Notes: generated by a model from the sequence alone, not told the origin. A stretch of 64,000 bases of DNA from Plantactinospora soyae (GCF_014874095.1 NZ_JADBEB010000001.1:6572001-6636000), one strand, 5' to 3'. Shown: positions 35,081 through 44,772, counted from the stretch's first letter. A program made the numbers and translations.

Positions 35081-35111
35081 CCAGACCTCGCAGCTCGTGG
35101 GCCCGGAGCGG

Positions 35112-36068
35112 TCAGATCGTGAGCAGTGTCTTGCCCACCGTGGCCCGCGACTCGATGGCGGCGTGCGCCTCCGCCGCCCGCGCCAGCGGAACCCGCTGCC
35201 CGATGACCGGGCGTAGCCGACCGGCCAGCGCCTCGGCCAGCGCGGCCCGGGTGAACTTCCGTAGCTCGGCCGGGTCGGCCCGGGGAACCCGGACGATGGT
35301 CGCCCCCCGTTGCCTCGCGACCTCCTCCGGGATGTCCGTCCACGCCCCACTGGCCAGACCGAAACTGACCATCCGGCCGTTCCGGCCGAGCAACTCGAAC
35401 GCCGACCGCCCCACCGCGCCGCCGACACCGTCGAACACGACGTCGACCGTGCCGGCGGCGTCGCGTACCCGGTCCGTCCAGTCCGGAGCCCGGTAGTCGA
35501 CCGCCACGTCGGCGCCCAGTTCGCGGGCCAGTTCGCTCTTACGGCCGCCCCCGGTCGCCGCGACAACCGTGGCGCCGGCCGCCTTGCCGAGCTGGACCAG
35601 CAGACTGCCCACGCCGCCCGCCGCAGCCTCGACCAGGATCCGTTCACCTTCGCGGATCCGGGCCGCCCCGATCAGCAGGATCGCGGTACGGCCGTCGGCC
35701 AGCAGCGCCACCGCGCTGTCCAGCGGCAGCCCGTCCGGCACCTCGATCAGGTCCTCAATGTTCACCACCGCGCGCTCGGCATAGCCCCCCGAACCCCCGG
35801 TGCCGCTGATCACCCGCCGGCCGACCAACGTCGGATCGGCGCCCGGACCGACCGAGGCGATCCGACCACCGACGCCGTTGCCCGGGATCACCGGCAGCTC
35901 CGGCCTGTACGGGATGCCGCCACCGGCGCGGAGCTGGGTCTCCACGAAGGTGATGTTGGCGAACTCGACGTCGACCACGACCTGCCCCGGGCCGGCCACC
36001 GGATCGGGGCGCTCGGTCGCGACGAGCACCTCCGGCCCGCCGAACTCCGTCAACCACACCGCGTGCAT
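35112..36068 (-). CDS. NADPH:quinone reductase-like zinc-type (MDR) oxidoreductase
   Basis: A 318-residue medium-chain dehydrogenase/reductase. It shows GNGVGGRIASVG (catalytic-domain loop), the Rossmann motif EAAAGGVGSLLVQLGKAAGA and FDGVGG. The structural-zinc cysteines are missing, so it belongs with the quinone oxidoreductase/zeta-crystallin subgroup. ATG 36068 starts at the usual MHAVWLTEFGGPEVL. It is a single gene; the physiological substrate is unknown. Confidence 0.85.
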   Translation of the reverse strand: MHAVWLTEFGGPEVLVATERPDPVAGPGQVVVDVEFANITFVETQLRAGGGIPYRPELPVIPGNGVGGRIASVGPGADPTLVGRRVISGTGGSGGYAERAVVNIEDLIEVPDGLPLDSAVALLADGRTAILLIGAARIREGERILVEAAAGGVGSLLVQLGKAAGATVVAATGGGRKSELARELGADVAVDYRAPDWTDRVRDAAGTVDVVFDGVGGAVGRSAFELLGRNGRMVSFGLASGAWTDIPEEVARQRGATIVRVPRADPAELRKFTRAALAEALAGRLRPVIGQRVPLARAAEAHAAIESRATVGKTLLTI

Positions 36069-36246
36069 GTCAGCCCCTTCCGGCCCGGTGGCACGTCCGG
36101 GGCAAGTCAACAACCTGAACCTCGGTCGAGGTCAACCGTTCGGCACGGTGAACTCCGGATCCTTGCGGGGGTCGGGGCTCTCCGCCCCGCCGCCGGGATG
36201 GCCGGTGCCGGTCGCCGGTCCTGGTCAGGCGCCCGGGACGGCGGCG

Positions 36247-36252
36247 TAGGCT
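36247..36252 (+). promoter_or_regulatory. -10 element TAGGCT for a leaderless pirin transcript
   Basis: TAGGCT fits TAnnnT and lies seven bases before GTG 36260. There is no Shine-Dalgarno in between. Confidence 0.5.
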
Positions 36253-36259
36253 CGGCCGG

Positions 36260-37240
36260 GTGAGTACTGCGGAGCCGATGCCGGGACAGACCCTGCGACC
36301 GGGTACGGCGGCGGCGGTCGCCGAGCCGACCAACGTGCTGCTGCCGGGCCACGACGTACCGCTGGGCCGGTACACCACGGTGCGTCGCCTGCTGCCGCAG
36401 CGACAGCTCCGTACCGTCGGCGCCTGGTGTTTCGTCGACCACTTCGGTCCGGACAACGTCGCCAACCGTCCCGGAATGGGCATCGGTCCTCATCCACACA
36501 CCGGACTACAGACCGTCACCTGGCTGGTGCACGGCGAGATCCGGCACCTGGACAGTCTCGGTAGCGACCAGCTCATCCGGCCCGGTCAGCTCAACGTGAT
36601 GACGTCCGGGCACGGGATCGCGCACTCGGAGTACTCGCCACCCGACCATCCGCCCACTCTGCACGGGTTGCAGCTCTGGGTGGCGCTGCCCGACGCCGCC
36701 CGTTCGGACCCGCCGGGCTTCGCCCACCACCCGGACCTGCCGGTGCTGGCCGAGCCGAACCACTCGGTGACCGTACTGGTCGGGGAGTTCGGTGGGGTCC
36801 GGTCCCCGGCGGTGGTGCACTCGCCGCTGCTCGGCGCGCAGCTCTGGCTACCGGACGGCGGCGAGGCCCGGCTGCCGCTGGAAGCCGGATTCGAGCACGG
36901 GGTGCTGGTGATGTCCGGAGCCGCCGAGGTCGCCGACGTCGTGCTGAGCCCGGGCTCGCTGCTCTACCTCGGGATCGGCCGTCGGGAGCTGACGGTCCGG
37001 GCCGCCGGTCCGACCCGGCTGATGCTGCTCGGCGGCGAGCCGTTCGACGAGTCGCTGGTGATGTGGTGGAACTTCGTCGGACGGTCGCACGAGGAGATCA
37101 CCGAGGCGCGGGCGGACTGGATGGCCGGCGGTGCCCGGTTCGGCCGGGTGCGGGGCGACGACGCGGATCCGCTGCCGGCGCCGGAGATGCCGACGACCCG
37201 GCTGAAGAGTCGCGATCGGCACGGCCGCACCGTCGGCTGA
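36260..37240 (+). CDS. pirin family protein
   Basis: A 326-residue bicupin. The N-terminal pirin motif carries the metal-binding histidines in GIGPHPHTGLQTVTWL and SGHGIAHSE. The C-terminal cupin follows FEHGVLVMSG. Bacterial pirins have been linked to quercetinase-like activity and to redox regulation; nothing here selects a role. The GTG start is preceded by a -10 box at leaderless spacing. Confidence 0.88.
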   Translation: MSTAEPMPGQTLRPGTAAAVAEPTNVLLPGHDVPLGRYTTVRRLLPQRQLRTVGAWCFVDHFGPDNVANRPGMGIGPHPHTGLQTVTWLVHGEIRHLDSLGSDQLIRPGQLNVMTSGHGIAHSEYSPPDHPPTLHGLQLWVALPDAARSDPPGFAHHPDLPVLAEPNHSVTVLVGEFGGVRSPAVVHSPLLGAQLWLPDGGEARLPLEAGFEHGVLVMSGAAEVADVVLSPGSLLYLGIGRRELTVRAAGPTRLMLLGGEPFDESLVMWWNFVGRSHEEITEARADWMAGGARFGRVRGDDADPLPAPEMPTTRLKSRDRHGRTVG

Positions 37241-37331
37241 GCATCGGCCGCACCGTCGGTTGAGTGTCGGCCCGGCGAAACCTCCGGAGCCGGACAGCTT
37301 TGGTCCGACCCGTCGCGGGTAGTCGCCCGGC

Positions 37332-37997
37332 ATGGCGACTACTGCGACGACGAGCGTCGAGGAGCGCAAGCGGCTCGTCCGCCGGCTGGTGGGGCGGAGC
37401 CGGGGCTTCGCCGAGGAGTACGGACTCCAGGTGACCAACAACCCGGCGAGCCTCTTCCAGGTGCTCTGCCTGTCGATCCTGTTGCGGCGGAGCCCGGACG
37501 TCCGCCGGGCGGTGGAGCCGGTGTTGGCGCTGCGGAGCCAGGGGTGGGGAAGTCCGGCCCGGATGGCCCGGTCCCAACCGGAGGCACGGGCCGGGTTGCT
37601 CCGCGACCACGGCCGGCGCGGTGACGCGGACCGGCTCGCCGACACCCTGGGTGACCTCGCGGTGGCGCTCGTCGAGCGTTACCAGGGCGATCTGCGACGC
37701 CTGCGGGCCGGGGCCCGGTACGCGCCGGCCCGGGAGCGGACCATGCTCCGCGAACTACCCGGAGTGGACGCCGAGGTCGTCGAGCTGTTCCTGCGTGAGG
37801 TCCAGGCGTTGTGGTCGGAGACACCGCCGGTCGCCGACCGGGACGCCCTGATCGCGGCGCGGAAGCTCGGTCTCGGACGGACGGCAGCCGACCTGGCGGT
37901 ACTCGCCGGTGGTGGGGAATCCGAGAAACTGGCCTGGTTGGTGGGTGCCCTGGCCAGGATCGAAGTGGAGAACACATACGACGAAATCGCCCGTTGA
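37332..37997 (+). CDS. HhH-GPD-like protein lacking catalytic motifs
   Basis: A 221-residue protein with the helical layout of endonuclease III-like glycosylases, including the hairpin-helix-hairpin-like LRELPGVDAEVVELFLREV (about 135-155). The expected catalytic Lys/Asp pair and the four-cysteine iron-sulfur loop are not visible. It may bind DNA without base excision. It could also be a diverged family of its own. It stands alone between the pirin gene and the convergent DUF1345 gene. Confidence 0.7.
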   Translation: MATTATTSVEERKRLVRRLVGRSRGFAEEYGLQVTNNPASLFQVLCLSILLRRSPDVRRAVEPVLALRSQGWGSPARMARSQPEARAGLLRDHGRRGDADRLADTLGDLAVALVERYQGDLRRLRAGARYAPARERTMLRELPGVDAEVVELFLREVQALWSETPPVADRDALIAARKLGLGRTAADLAVLAGGGESEKLAWLVGALARIEVENTYDEIAR

Positions 37998-38242
37998 GTG
38001 GCGAAACAGCGTGCTTTCGCGCACAGTTTTCGCGAATTCTGACCGGTCGGCCAATCCCAGATCATAAGATAGGTCAGCGGCGCTTGCTCGCCCGGTTCGG
38101 GCTGGCAGCCGCTGCCCGGCAACGGTCCGTGTCCGGTTCGGACGCGTCGACCGGGTCGGGGCAATGTCGGACGTGGCGCCCGGTTCGCGTCCAACCGCGA
38201 ATGGGGCGCCTCGTCCGGTGCCTCGGTTCCGTCCGGCAGTGA

Positions 38243-38911
38243 CTACGCGGCCAGTCCGGCCAACAGGTTGATGGTCGCCGCGATGATGACCGCGCCGAAG
38301 AGGTACGACAGCAGCGCGTGCCGCAGCACCTCCGCCCGCATCGGCTTCGAGGTGAGAGCGGTGTCGGCGACCTGGAAGGTCATCCCGATCGTGAACGACA
38401 GGTACGCGAAGTCGGTGTACCGGGGCGGCTCCGTCTCGTGGAACATGATGCCCCCGTCGTCGCCGGTGTAGTAGAGCACGGCGTACCGGGCGGTGAAGAC
38501 CGTGTGCACCACCGTCCAGGACAGCAGCACGCTGACGATGCCCAGTCCGATGTGCACGTCCTGGTCGAGACCCCGTACCGACTGGTCGGTGGCGAGCAGG
38601 ATGCCGATCGCCAGCAGGCTGGCCAGGCCAGCGGTCAGCAGCACCGCGTCCCGGACGGGGCGGCTCGGGTCCTCCCGTACGGCCAGTGCCGCCGTCTCCT
38701 GCCAGGTCCGGGGCCACAGCACCCGCCAGGCCCAGACCAGGTAGGTGACTGCCGCCGCGTCCCAGCCGATCAGTGGTCCCAGCACCGGCGAGAGCAGCAG
38801 CGTCACCGGGACACCGACCAGCACCCCGATGGTGGTGAAGACGGCCGCCTGGACGGAGGCCCTGGGCGGCTCGCGCCGGGGCCGGCGTGGCTGCCCGCCC
38901 TGGGAACTCAC
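38243..38911 (-). CDS. DUF1345 membrane protein
   Basis: A 222-residue, roughly five-helix membrane protein. The family text WTVVHTVFTARYAVLYY and FHETEPPRYTDFAYLSFTIGMTFQVAD is clear. Function is unknown. The GTG start at 38911 follows an Arg/Pro-rich cytoplasmic N terminus. The neighbouring 245 bp toward the HhH gene hold no gene that I can support. Confidence 0.85.
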   Translation of the reverse strand: MSSQGGQPRRPRREPPRASVQAAVFTTIGVLVGVPVTLLLSPVLGPLIGWDAAAVTYLVWAWRVLWPRTWQETAALAVREDPSRPVRDAVLLTAGLASLLAIGILLATDQSVRGLDQDVHIGLGIVSVLLSWTVVHTVFTARYAVLYYTGDDGGIMFHETEPPRYTDFAYLSFTIGMTFQVADTALTSKPMRAEVLRHALLSYLFGAVIIAATINLLAGLAA

Positions 38912-38944
38912 CGGATCACCGGGGCCGTGTCCGAGGGCTTGCCG

Positions 38945-39217
38945 TCAGAGCTGACGCATGTGCCGGGCGACCCGCTGATGGGTACGGTTGCGCGCCTTCG
39001 CCGCCAGCTCCGCGGGACTGGCGTCCGGGGCCAGGTCGGTCGCGGCCGACCGGGCCACCTCCTCGGTGTTGTGATAGTCCACCGGCGGCATTCCGCGCAG
39101 CGCCTGGAGCACCTCGCGCGGCGCTCCCGCGCGTTCGGCCTCCCGGACGATGTCCTCCTTGGGGGCCGGGAAGTCCATCGACTCCAGGTACCGCAGTACG
39201 TCCGCGTTGGTCACCAT
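38945..39217 (-). CDS. DUF2795 small protein
   Basis: A 90-residue soluble protein. The N-terminal half (LRYLESMDFPAPKEDIVREAERAGAPREVLQALRGM, two adjoining segments) is the DUF2795 fold, found widely in actinobacteria and often with DUF1345 or stress genes. AGGAG precedes the ATG at 39217. It lies 33 bp before the DUF1345 gene on the same strand, so they may be co-transcribed. Function unknown. Confidence 0.85.
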   Translation of the reverse strand: MVTNADVLRYLESMDFPAPKEDIVREAERAGAPREVLQALRGMPPVDYHNTEEVARSAATDLAPDASPAELAAKARNRTHQRVARHMRQL

Positions 39218-39365
39218 GAGATCCCGCTCCTCGCCGGTTGTCTGAGTCCACCGGCCGGCCGGATACCCGTTGCGGGGACACTCACGCCTGCCTCGGGACC
39301 CGGATCCCCGGTGGCTCCGGCCCGGCTCGCGGGATAATCGCCTCGCCGGGCCGTGACGGCGGGAC

Positions 39366-39371
39366 TAACCT
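39366..39371 (+). promoter_or_regulatory. -10 element TAACCT for a leaderless sulfotransferase transcript
   Basis: TAACCT lies seven bases before ATG 39379 with no ribosome site between, the same layout as several other genes here. Confidence 0.5.
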
Positions 39372-39378
39372 CGTCCGG

Positions 39379-40332
39379 ATGCCTTCCGATCCCGTCCGTT
39401 ACCGGTCAGATGACGAGGACAGCGCCCGCTGGGCCGGGTTCCCCCACCGCCCGGGGGACGTGGTGATCAGCACCCGCTCCAAGAGCGGCACCACCTGGAT
39501 GCAGATGATCTGCGCCCTGCTGGTGTTCCAGGACCCGGACCTGCCGGCGCCGCTGGCCGACCTGTCGCCGTGGCTCGACTGGCTCGTCGAACCCCGGGAC
39601 GAGCTGTTCGCCCGGCTGGCCGCGCAGCCGCACCGCCGGTTCATCAAGACGCACACCCCGCTCGACGGGATCCCGCTCGACACCCGGGTCGACTACATCG
39701 TGGTCGCCCGGGACCCGCTGGACATGGCGGTGTCGCTCTACCACCAGGTCGACAACCTCGACCGGGAACGCATCCGGCAACTGACCGGCCGAACCACCTC
39801 CGACGGGCCCGTACGGCCCCGGCCCCCGCTGCGCGAGTGGCTGCTCTCCTGGATCGATCGGGACGTCGCGCCGGCCGACGCGCTCGACTCGCTGCCCGGG
39901 GTGCTGTGGCACCTCTCCGATGCCTGGGCCCGACGCGCCGAGCCGAACGTGCTGCTCGTGCACTACGGCGACCTGGTCACCGATCTGCCGGGCGAGATGC
40001 GCCGGATCGCGGAGCGGCTCGAGATCGGGGTGCCGGAGCGGCGCTGGCCCGATCTGGTCGAGGCGGCCACCTTCGCGCGGATGCGGGCCAGGGCGACCCG
40101 GCTGGTGCCGGACCGGACCGGGGTGCTCAAGGACCGGTCGGCCTTCTTCCGGCGGGGCAGTTCGGGGGCCGGGCGGGAGGTGCTCGACGCCGACGAGGTG
40201 GCCCACTACCGACGCCGGGTGGCCGGGCTGGGAGCGCCGGACCTGGTGCGGTGGCTGCACCACGACGATGGTCCGACGGCGGACGCCCACCGTTCATCTG
40301 CGTCGATACGGCTGGTCACCGGGCCGAATTAG
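39379..40332 (+). CDS. PAPS-dependent sulfotransferase
   Basis: A 317-residue Sulfotransfer_1 family enzyme. The 5'-phosphosulfate loop is RSKSGTTWMQM (near residue 35). The 3'-phosphate site is VARDPLDMAVSLYHQ. The C-terminal FFRRGSSGAGR corresponds to the cytosolic-type RKGxxGDWK region but with altered residues. The acceptor is unknown; a small molecule or glycan is likely. The start is ATG 39379; earlier in-frame codons are unsupported. The next gene follows after 35 bp. Confidence 0.87.
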   Translation: MPSDPVRYRSDDEDSARWAGFPHRPGDVVISTRSKSGTTWMQMICALLVFQDPDLPAPLADLSPWLDWLVEPRDELFARLAAQPHRRFIKTHTPLDGIPLDTRVDYIVVARDPLDMAVSLYHQVDNLDRERIRQLTGRTTSDGPVRPRPPLREWLLSWIDRDVAPADALDSLPGVLWHLSDAWARRAEPNVLLVHYGDLVTDLPGEMRRIAERLEIGVPERRWPDLVEAATFARMRARATRLVPDRTGVLKDRSAFFRRGSSGAGREVLDADEVAHYRRRVAGLGAPDLVRWLHHDDGPTADAHRSSASIRLVTGPN

Positions 40333-40367
40333 GTTCATCGACATTCACGACGGCGTGGAGGTCTCCG

Positions 40368-41522
40368 ATGGATCGACGTACCCTTTTGCGTGTCGCGGTG
40401 GTGGGCGGTGGCGGCACCGCGTTCGCCGGTAGCCTCTGGTCGGCGGCCTTCGCCGATCCGGCCCAGCCGGGCGGTGGCCCGTACGGGTCGCTGCGGGCGG
40501 CCGACGGCAACGGCCTGCAACTGCCCTCCGGATTCACCTCTCGGGTGATCGCCCGGTCCCGACAGCGGGTCGGCGGCACGACCTACCTCTGGCACGACGC
40601 GCCGGACGGCGGCGCCTGTTTCACCGCCGGCAGCGGCTGGGTGTACGTCTCGAACTCGGAGATCTCCGGCACCGGCGGCGCGTCCGCGGTGCGGTTCAAC
40701 GCCGACGGGAGCATCGCGTCGGCGTACCGGATCCTCAGTGACACCAACGTGAACTGTGCCGGCGGGGCCACCCCGTGGGGTACCTGGCTATCCTGCGAGG
40801 AGACCAGCCGTGGGTACGTCTACGAGACGTACCCGCTGGGCGGCACCACGGCGGTCCGGCGGCCGGCGATGGGGCGTTTCAAGCACGAGGCCGCCGCCGC
40901 GGATCCGGTCCGGCGGGTCGTCTACCTGACCGAGGACGAGACCGACGGCTGCCTCTACCGCTTCCGGCCGACCTCCTGGGGCGAGCTCGGCAGTGGAACG
41001 TTGGAGGTGCTGGTCGCGGGCTCGGCGACCAGCGGACCGGTGAGCTGGGCCCGGGTGCCCGATCCGGACGGCAGCCCGACTCCCACCCGAAACCAGGTCT
41101 CCGGCGCCAAGCGCTTCAACGGTGGCGAGGGCTGTTACTACGCCGACGGCGTCTGCTGGTTCACCACGAAGGGGGACAACCGGGTCTGGGCGTACGACGC
41201 GGTGAACCAACGGATCGCGCTGGCGTACGACGACTCGCTGATCTCCGGCACCCCGCCGCTGACCGGGGTGGACAACATCACCGGTTCGCGCGGCGGGGAC
41301 CTCTTCGTCGCCGAGGACGGCGGCAACCTGGAGATCAACATCATCACGCCGGACGACGTGGTCGCGCCGTTCCTGCGGATTGCCGGCCACAGTGGTTCGG
41401 AGATCACCGGGCCGGCCTTCTCGCCCGACGGCACCCGGCTCTACTTCTCCTCGCAGCGGGGGAGCAGTGGATCGTCGTCCGGCGGCATCACCTACGAGGT
41501 GCGCGGCCCGTTCCGGTCCTGA
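40368..41522 (+). CDS. PhoX-family (DUF839) Tat-exported phosphatase-like protein
   Basis: A 384-residue secreted beta-propeller protein. The N-terminal MDRRTLLRVAVVGGGGTAFAG is a twin-arginine signal. The body shows GGATPWGTWLSCEE, GRFKHEAAAADPVRRVVYLTEDE and NGGEGCYYADGVCWFTTKGDN, which are PhoX-type calcium/iron-site segments. GGAGG at 40357-40361 supports ATG 40368. It may be an alkaline phosphatase; several DUF839 proteins are uncharacterised, so activity is uncertain. Confidence 0.85.
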   Translation: MDRRTLLRVAVVGGGGTAFAGSLWSAAFADPAQPGGGPYGSLRAADGNGLQLPSGFTSRVIARSRQRVGGTTYLWHDAPDGGACFTAGSGWVYVSNSEISGTGGASAVRFNADGSIASAYRILSDTNVNCAGGATPWGTWLSCEETSRGYVYETYPLGGTTAVRRPAMGRFKHEAAAADPVRRVVYLTEDETDGCLYRFRPTSWGELGSGTLEVLVAGSATSGPVSWARVPDPDGSPTPTRNQVSGAKRFNGGEGCYYADGVCWFTTKGDNRVWAYDAVNQRIALAYDDSLISGTPPLTGVDNITGSRGGDLFVAEDGGNLEINIITPDDVVAPFLRIAGHSGSEITGPAFSPDGTRLYFSSQRGSSGSSSGGITYEVRGPFRS

Positions 41523-41556
41523 CCTCGACAAACGGCGGGGGTCGGGCGACGGGGGA

Positions 41557-42732
41557 TCAGGCGACGGCGCCGTCGCCCCGAAGTCGCCCGATCCGGTCGG
41601 CGTCGAGACCGAGTTCGGCCAGCACTTCGTCGGTGTGCTCGCCGGGATGCGGCGGCGGCCGGCGGATCGCCCCGGGGGTACGGCTGAACCGGGGTGCCGG
41701 GGCCGGCTGCTCGGCCCCGGCGTGGGTGACGAACACACCCCGGGCGGCGAGGTGCGGATGCCGGGGTGCCTCCCGCCAGTCGAGCACCGGAACCACGCAG
41801 GCGTCGGTGTGCTCCAGCAGGCCGGCCCAGTCGTCCCGGCTCCGGGTCCGGAACAGCCGCGCCCACGCCTGGCGCAGCGCCGGCCAGTTCGCGGGGTCGG
41901 TACGGTCGAGCGCCTCGTCCGGGGCCAGCGGAAATCCGGTGCGTCGGACCAGTTCGGCGTAGAACTGCGGCTCCACGGCGCCGACCGCCAGGTACTTCCC
42001 GTCGGCGCACTCGTAGGTGTCGTAGAACGGGGCGCCGCCGTCGAACATGTTGACGCCGCGGGAGTCCTGCCACATCCCCATCCCGCGCAGGGAGTGGATC
42101 ATCGTGGAGAGCAGCGCCACTCCGTCCACCATGGCGGCGTCCACCACCTGCCCGGTTCCGCCGCCCCGGACGTCGAACAGTGCGCAGACCACGCCGAGTG
42201 CCAGCAGCATTCCACCGCCACCGAAGTCGCCGACCAGGTTCATCGGCGGTACGGGTGGCCCGTCGGCCCGACCGATGCCGTGCAGCACGCCGGTCAGCGC
42301 CAGGTAGTCGATGTCGTGCCCGGCGTACGGGGCGTTCGGGCCGTCCTGCCCCCAGCCGGTCATCCGGCCGTACACCAGCCGGGGGTTCACCGCGAGGCAG
42401 TCCTCCGGTCCCAGGCCGAGTCGCTCCGTCACGCCCGGCCGGAACCCCTCGACGAGTACGTCGGCGGCGCGGACCAGGTCGCGTACCACCTCCCGGCCGG
42501 CGGCCGTCTTGAGGTCGACGGCCAGCGACCGCCGTCCCCGGTTCAGCAGGTCGGGATGGGGCGTGCCGAACCGTTCCGGTCGGACCTCCGCGACCCGGTC
42601 GACCCGGACCACGTCGGCACCCAGGTCGGCCAGGACCATCGCCGCGAACGGGCCCGGCCCGATGCCGGCGAGTTCGACGATCCGGACGCCGTGCAGTGGG
42701 CCCCCCGGGGCCGCCGGTCGGGGTGCGGTCAT
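41557..42732 (-). CDS. CaiB/BaiF CoA transferase, alpha-methylacyl-CoA racemase-like
   Basis: A 391-residue family III CoA enzyme. It opens GGPLHGVRIVELAGIGPGPFAAMVLADLGADV (two adjoining segments), with the AMACR-type NLVGDFGGGGMLLALG that carries the catalytic aspartate and GHDIDYLALTG. This favours 2-methylacyl-CoA racemase over formyl-CoA transferase. ATG 42732 is used; the frame runs upstream without a better start. The gene converges with the PhoX-like gene, 34 bp apart. Confidence 0.87.
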   Translation of the reverse strand: MTAPRPAAPGGPLHGVRIVELAGIGPGPFAAMVLADLGADVVRVDRVAEVRPERFGTPHPDLLNRGRRSLAVDLKTAAGREVVRDLVRAADVLVEGFRPGVTERLGLGPEDCLAVNPRLVYGRMTGWGQDGPNAPYAGHDIDYLALTGVLHGIGRADGPPVPPMNLVGDFGGGGMLLALGVVCALFDVRGGGTGQVVDAAMVDGVALLSTMIHSLRGMGMWQDSRGVNMFDGGAPFYDTYECADGKYLAVGAVEPQFYAELVRRTGFPLAPDEALDRTDPANWPALRQAWARLFRTRSRDDWAGLLEHTDACVVPVLDWREAPRHPHLAARGVFVTHAGAEQPAPAPRFSRTPGAIRRPPPHPGEHTDEVLAELGLDADRIGRLRGDGAVA

Positions 42733-42894
42733 CCGTGCACGATAGGACAGTGCCGGCCGCCGGTCGAGCGGTGATCTTCCTGCCTCGCGGGGTTGGCGCG
42801 CGTCGTCCGCGCGCTTGCCGACCAGGGCGGTCAACAGGGCTTATCGTCGGCCCAGGCGCCGCTCGTCGTGGCGGGAGAGAACGGACCGACCGCT

Positions 42895-44772
42895 ATGCGT
42901 ACGGGCGAGGTGGGCCACCGGAGCACCGGTCACGATGCCGCAGGCCGTACCGGTACCGGCCAGGACGGGCGGCCGGCGCGGCTGCGGTACTGGCGGCTGG
43001 TCGGCGCCCCGCCGCCCACCCGCGCCGAACGGCTCGGCCGCCTGGTCGGGCTGCGGGTGCTCCGGATCCCCGTCGTACGGCGGATGCTGGTCGTCGCCGG
43101 CTCGCTGGACCGGCTACGCGACCTGTTGGCCCTGCCCGTGTCGCTGGCGGCGACCAGCTCGGCCACGATCGTGGTGGCGTACTGGCGGGCGCCCCGGCGG
43201 GGCTGGTCCGGCGGGATGGGGCCGCTGGAGCACCTTCGCGGGCACCGGGTGTCGTTGCCCGGTCGGGGGCGGGGCGTCGCCACGGTCACCGTCCGGCTCT
43301 CCCGACCGGCACAGTTCCGCGATGTGCTGGCTGCGGTGCTCCACACGCTGGCGCCGGGTCGGCCGCTGCCCGCGCCGGCCGGTCCGAACCTGACCGGCCA
43401 GGACACCCTGCCGGCGTACCTGCCGACCCAGCCGGCCGCCTCGGTGACCCGGGGCGCGCTGCCGGACAGCCCGGAGATCCGGGCCCACGACGTGGTGCTG
43501 CGGGCGTCCGGCACGTCGGGCTCGGCGTCCGGCGCGGCGGCGTACGCGGTGAACTGGGAGACGAGCCGGCACGGACCGCGCCTGGCCGGTGGCCCGGCCG
43601 TGCTGGTGGACGCGCGGCGGATCAATCCGCGGGGCCGCCGGGCCGGTTGCTACCAGCCGGACGCCCCCCGGGTACGGCTGGACTTCGGCCCGGCGCCGGG
43701 GTGGCGCCGGACCGGGGCCGCAACCCGGCCGCAGCCGCTCGACGGGCCCGGGGTGACCGCCCCGGTGCTGGCCATGCTGCGCCAGGTCGGCGTGGTCGAC
43801 TGCCCGGACGTCCCCGACAGCGCGGCGGTGGAGGTGGCGGCGCTGCTGGTCCAGGTGGCGATGACCGGGGCACTGGTGTCCGCCCCGACCCTGCCGGACC
43901 GGGTGGCCGACCTCATCGTCCCGGAACTGCGGACCCTGCTGGCCGGTACGGTGACCGAGACCGGGCCGCTGGCCCGGGAGGCGCGCAGCGTACGACAGCG
44001 GCGGGCCGCCCTGCGCGGCCACGCCACCGCGTTCGCGCTGCCGGGGCTCACCTCGGCGGTCTTTCCCCAGCTTCCCGTCTTCCCGTCGGTGAGCGTGCTG
44101 CTGGCCACCCGGCGTCCGGAGCGGCTGCCGGCGGCGCTCCGGATGATCGCCGAGCAGACGTATCCGGAGCTGGAGATCATCCTCTGCCTGCACGGCGTCG
44201 AACTGCCGGAACCACTCCGCGCCACGCTGGCCCGGTGCGGGCGGCCGTACGAGATCGTCCAGGTGCCCGGCACCGCCAGCTTCGGTGAGGCGCTGGGCGC
44301 CGCGACCGGACGGGCCCGGGGGAGCCTGGTCACCAAGTTCGACGACGACGACAGCTACGGCACCGAACACGTCTGGGACCTGGTACTGGCCCGGCACTAC
44401 TCCGGCGCGACCCTGGTGGGCAAGGGGTCCGAGTTCGTGCACCTGGAAACGCTGGGCATCACCATCCGTCGACCGTCGGGCGCGGCCGAGAGCGACGGCG
44501 AGGTGGTGGCCGGCGGCACGATGTTGATCGCCAAGGGGGATCTCGAGTCGGTCGGCGGCTGGCGTCCGGTGCCCCGATCCGTCGACTTCGGACTGCTCGA
44601 CCGGGTACGCCGGGACGGCGGGGTGATCTACCGGACGCATCCGCTCGGCTACGTCTACCACCGGCGGGCGGCCGGACACACCTGGGACCCCGGCCAGCCG
44701 TACTTCCTCGACAGCGCGTACGCCCGCTGGACCGGTCTGCCGGCCGAGGTGCTCGGCGAAACCGCCCCCTGA
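42895..44772 (+). CDS. GT2-family glycosyltransferase with long N-terminal region
   Basis: A 625-residue protein. The C-terminal third (about 395-625) is a GT-A glycosyltransferase: SVSVLLATRRPERLPAALRMIAEQTYPELEIILCL (two segments), the metal-binding KFDDDDSYG and a GGTMLI acceptor region. The first 390 residues are Arg/Pro-rich and match no family I recognise; one part reads like a nucleoside-binding or polymer-binding domain (DVVLRASGTSGSASGAAAYAVNWE). ATG 42895 is used; in-frame GTG 42868 is possible. Sugar and acceptor are unknown. Confidence 0.8.
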   Translation: MRTGEVGHRSTGHDAAGRTGTGQDGRPARLRYWRLVGAPPPTRAERLGRLVGLRVLRIPVVRRMLVVAGSLDRLRDLLALPVSLAATSSATIVVAYWRAPRRGWSGGMGPLEHLRGHRVSLPGRGRGVATVTVRLSRPAQFRDVLAAVLHTLAPGRPLPAPAGPNLTGQDTLPAYLPTQPAASVTRGALPDSPEIRAHDVVLRASGTSGSASGAAAYAVNWETSRHGPRLAGGPAVLVDARRINPRGRRAGCYQPDAPRVRLDFGPAPGWRRTGAATRPQPLDGPGVTAPVLAMLRQVGVVDCPDVPDSAAVEVAALLVQVAMTGALVSAPTLPDRVADLIVPELRTLLAGTVTETGPLAREARSVRQRRAALRGHATAFALPGLTSAVFPQLPVFPSVSVLLATRRPERLPAALRMIAEQTYPELEIILCLHGVELPEPLRATLARCGRPYEIVQVPGTASFGEALGAATGRARGSLVTKFDDDDSYGTEHVWDLVLARHYSGATLVGKGSEFVHLETLGITIRRPSGAAESDGEVVAGGTMLIAKGDLESVGGWRPVPRSVDFGLLDRVRRDGGVIYRTHPLGYVYHRRAAGHTWDPGQPYFLDSAYARWTGLPAEVLGETAP

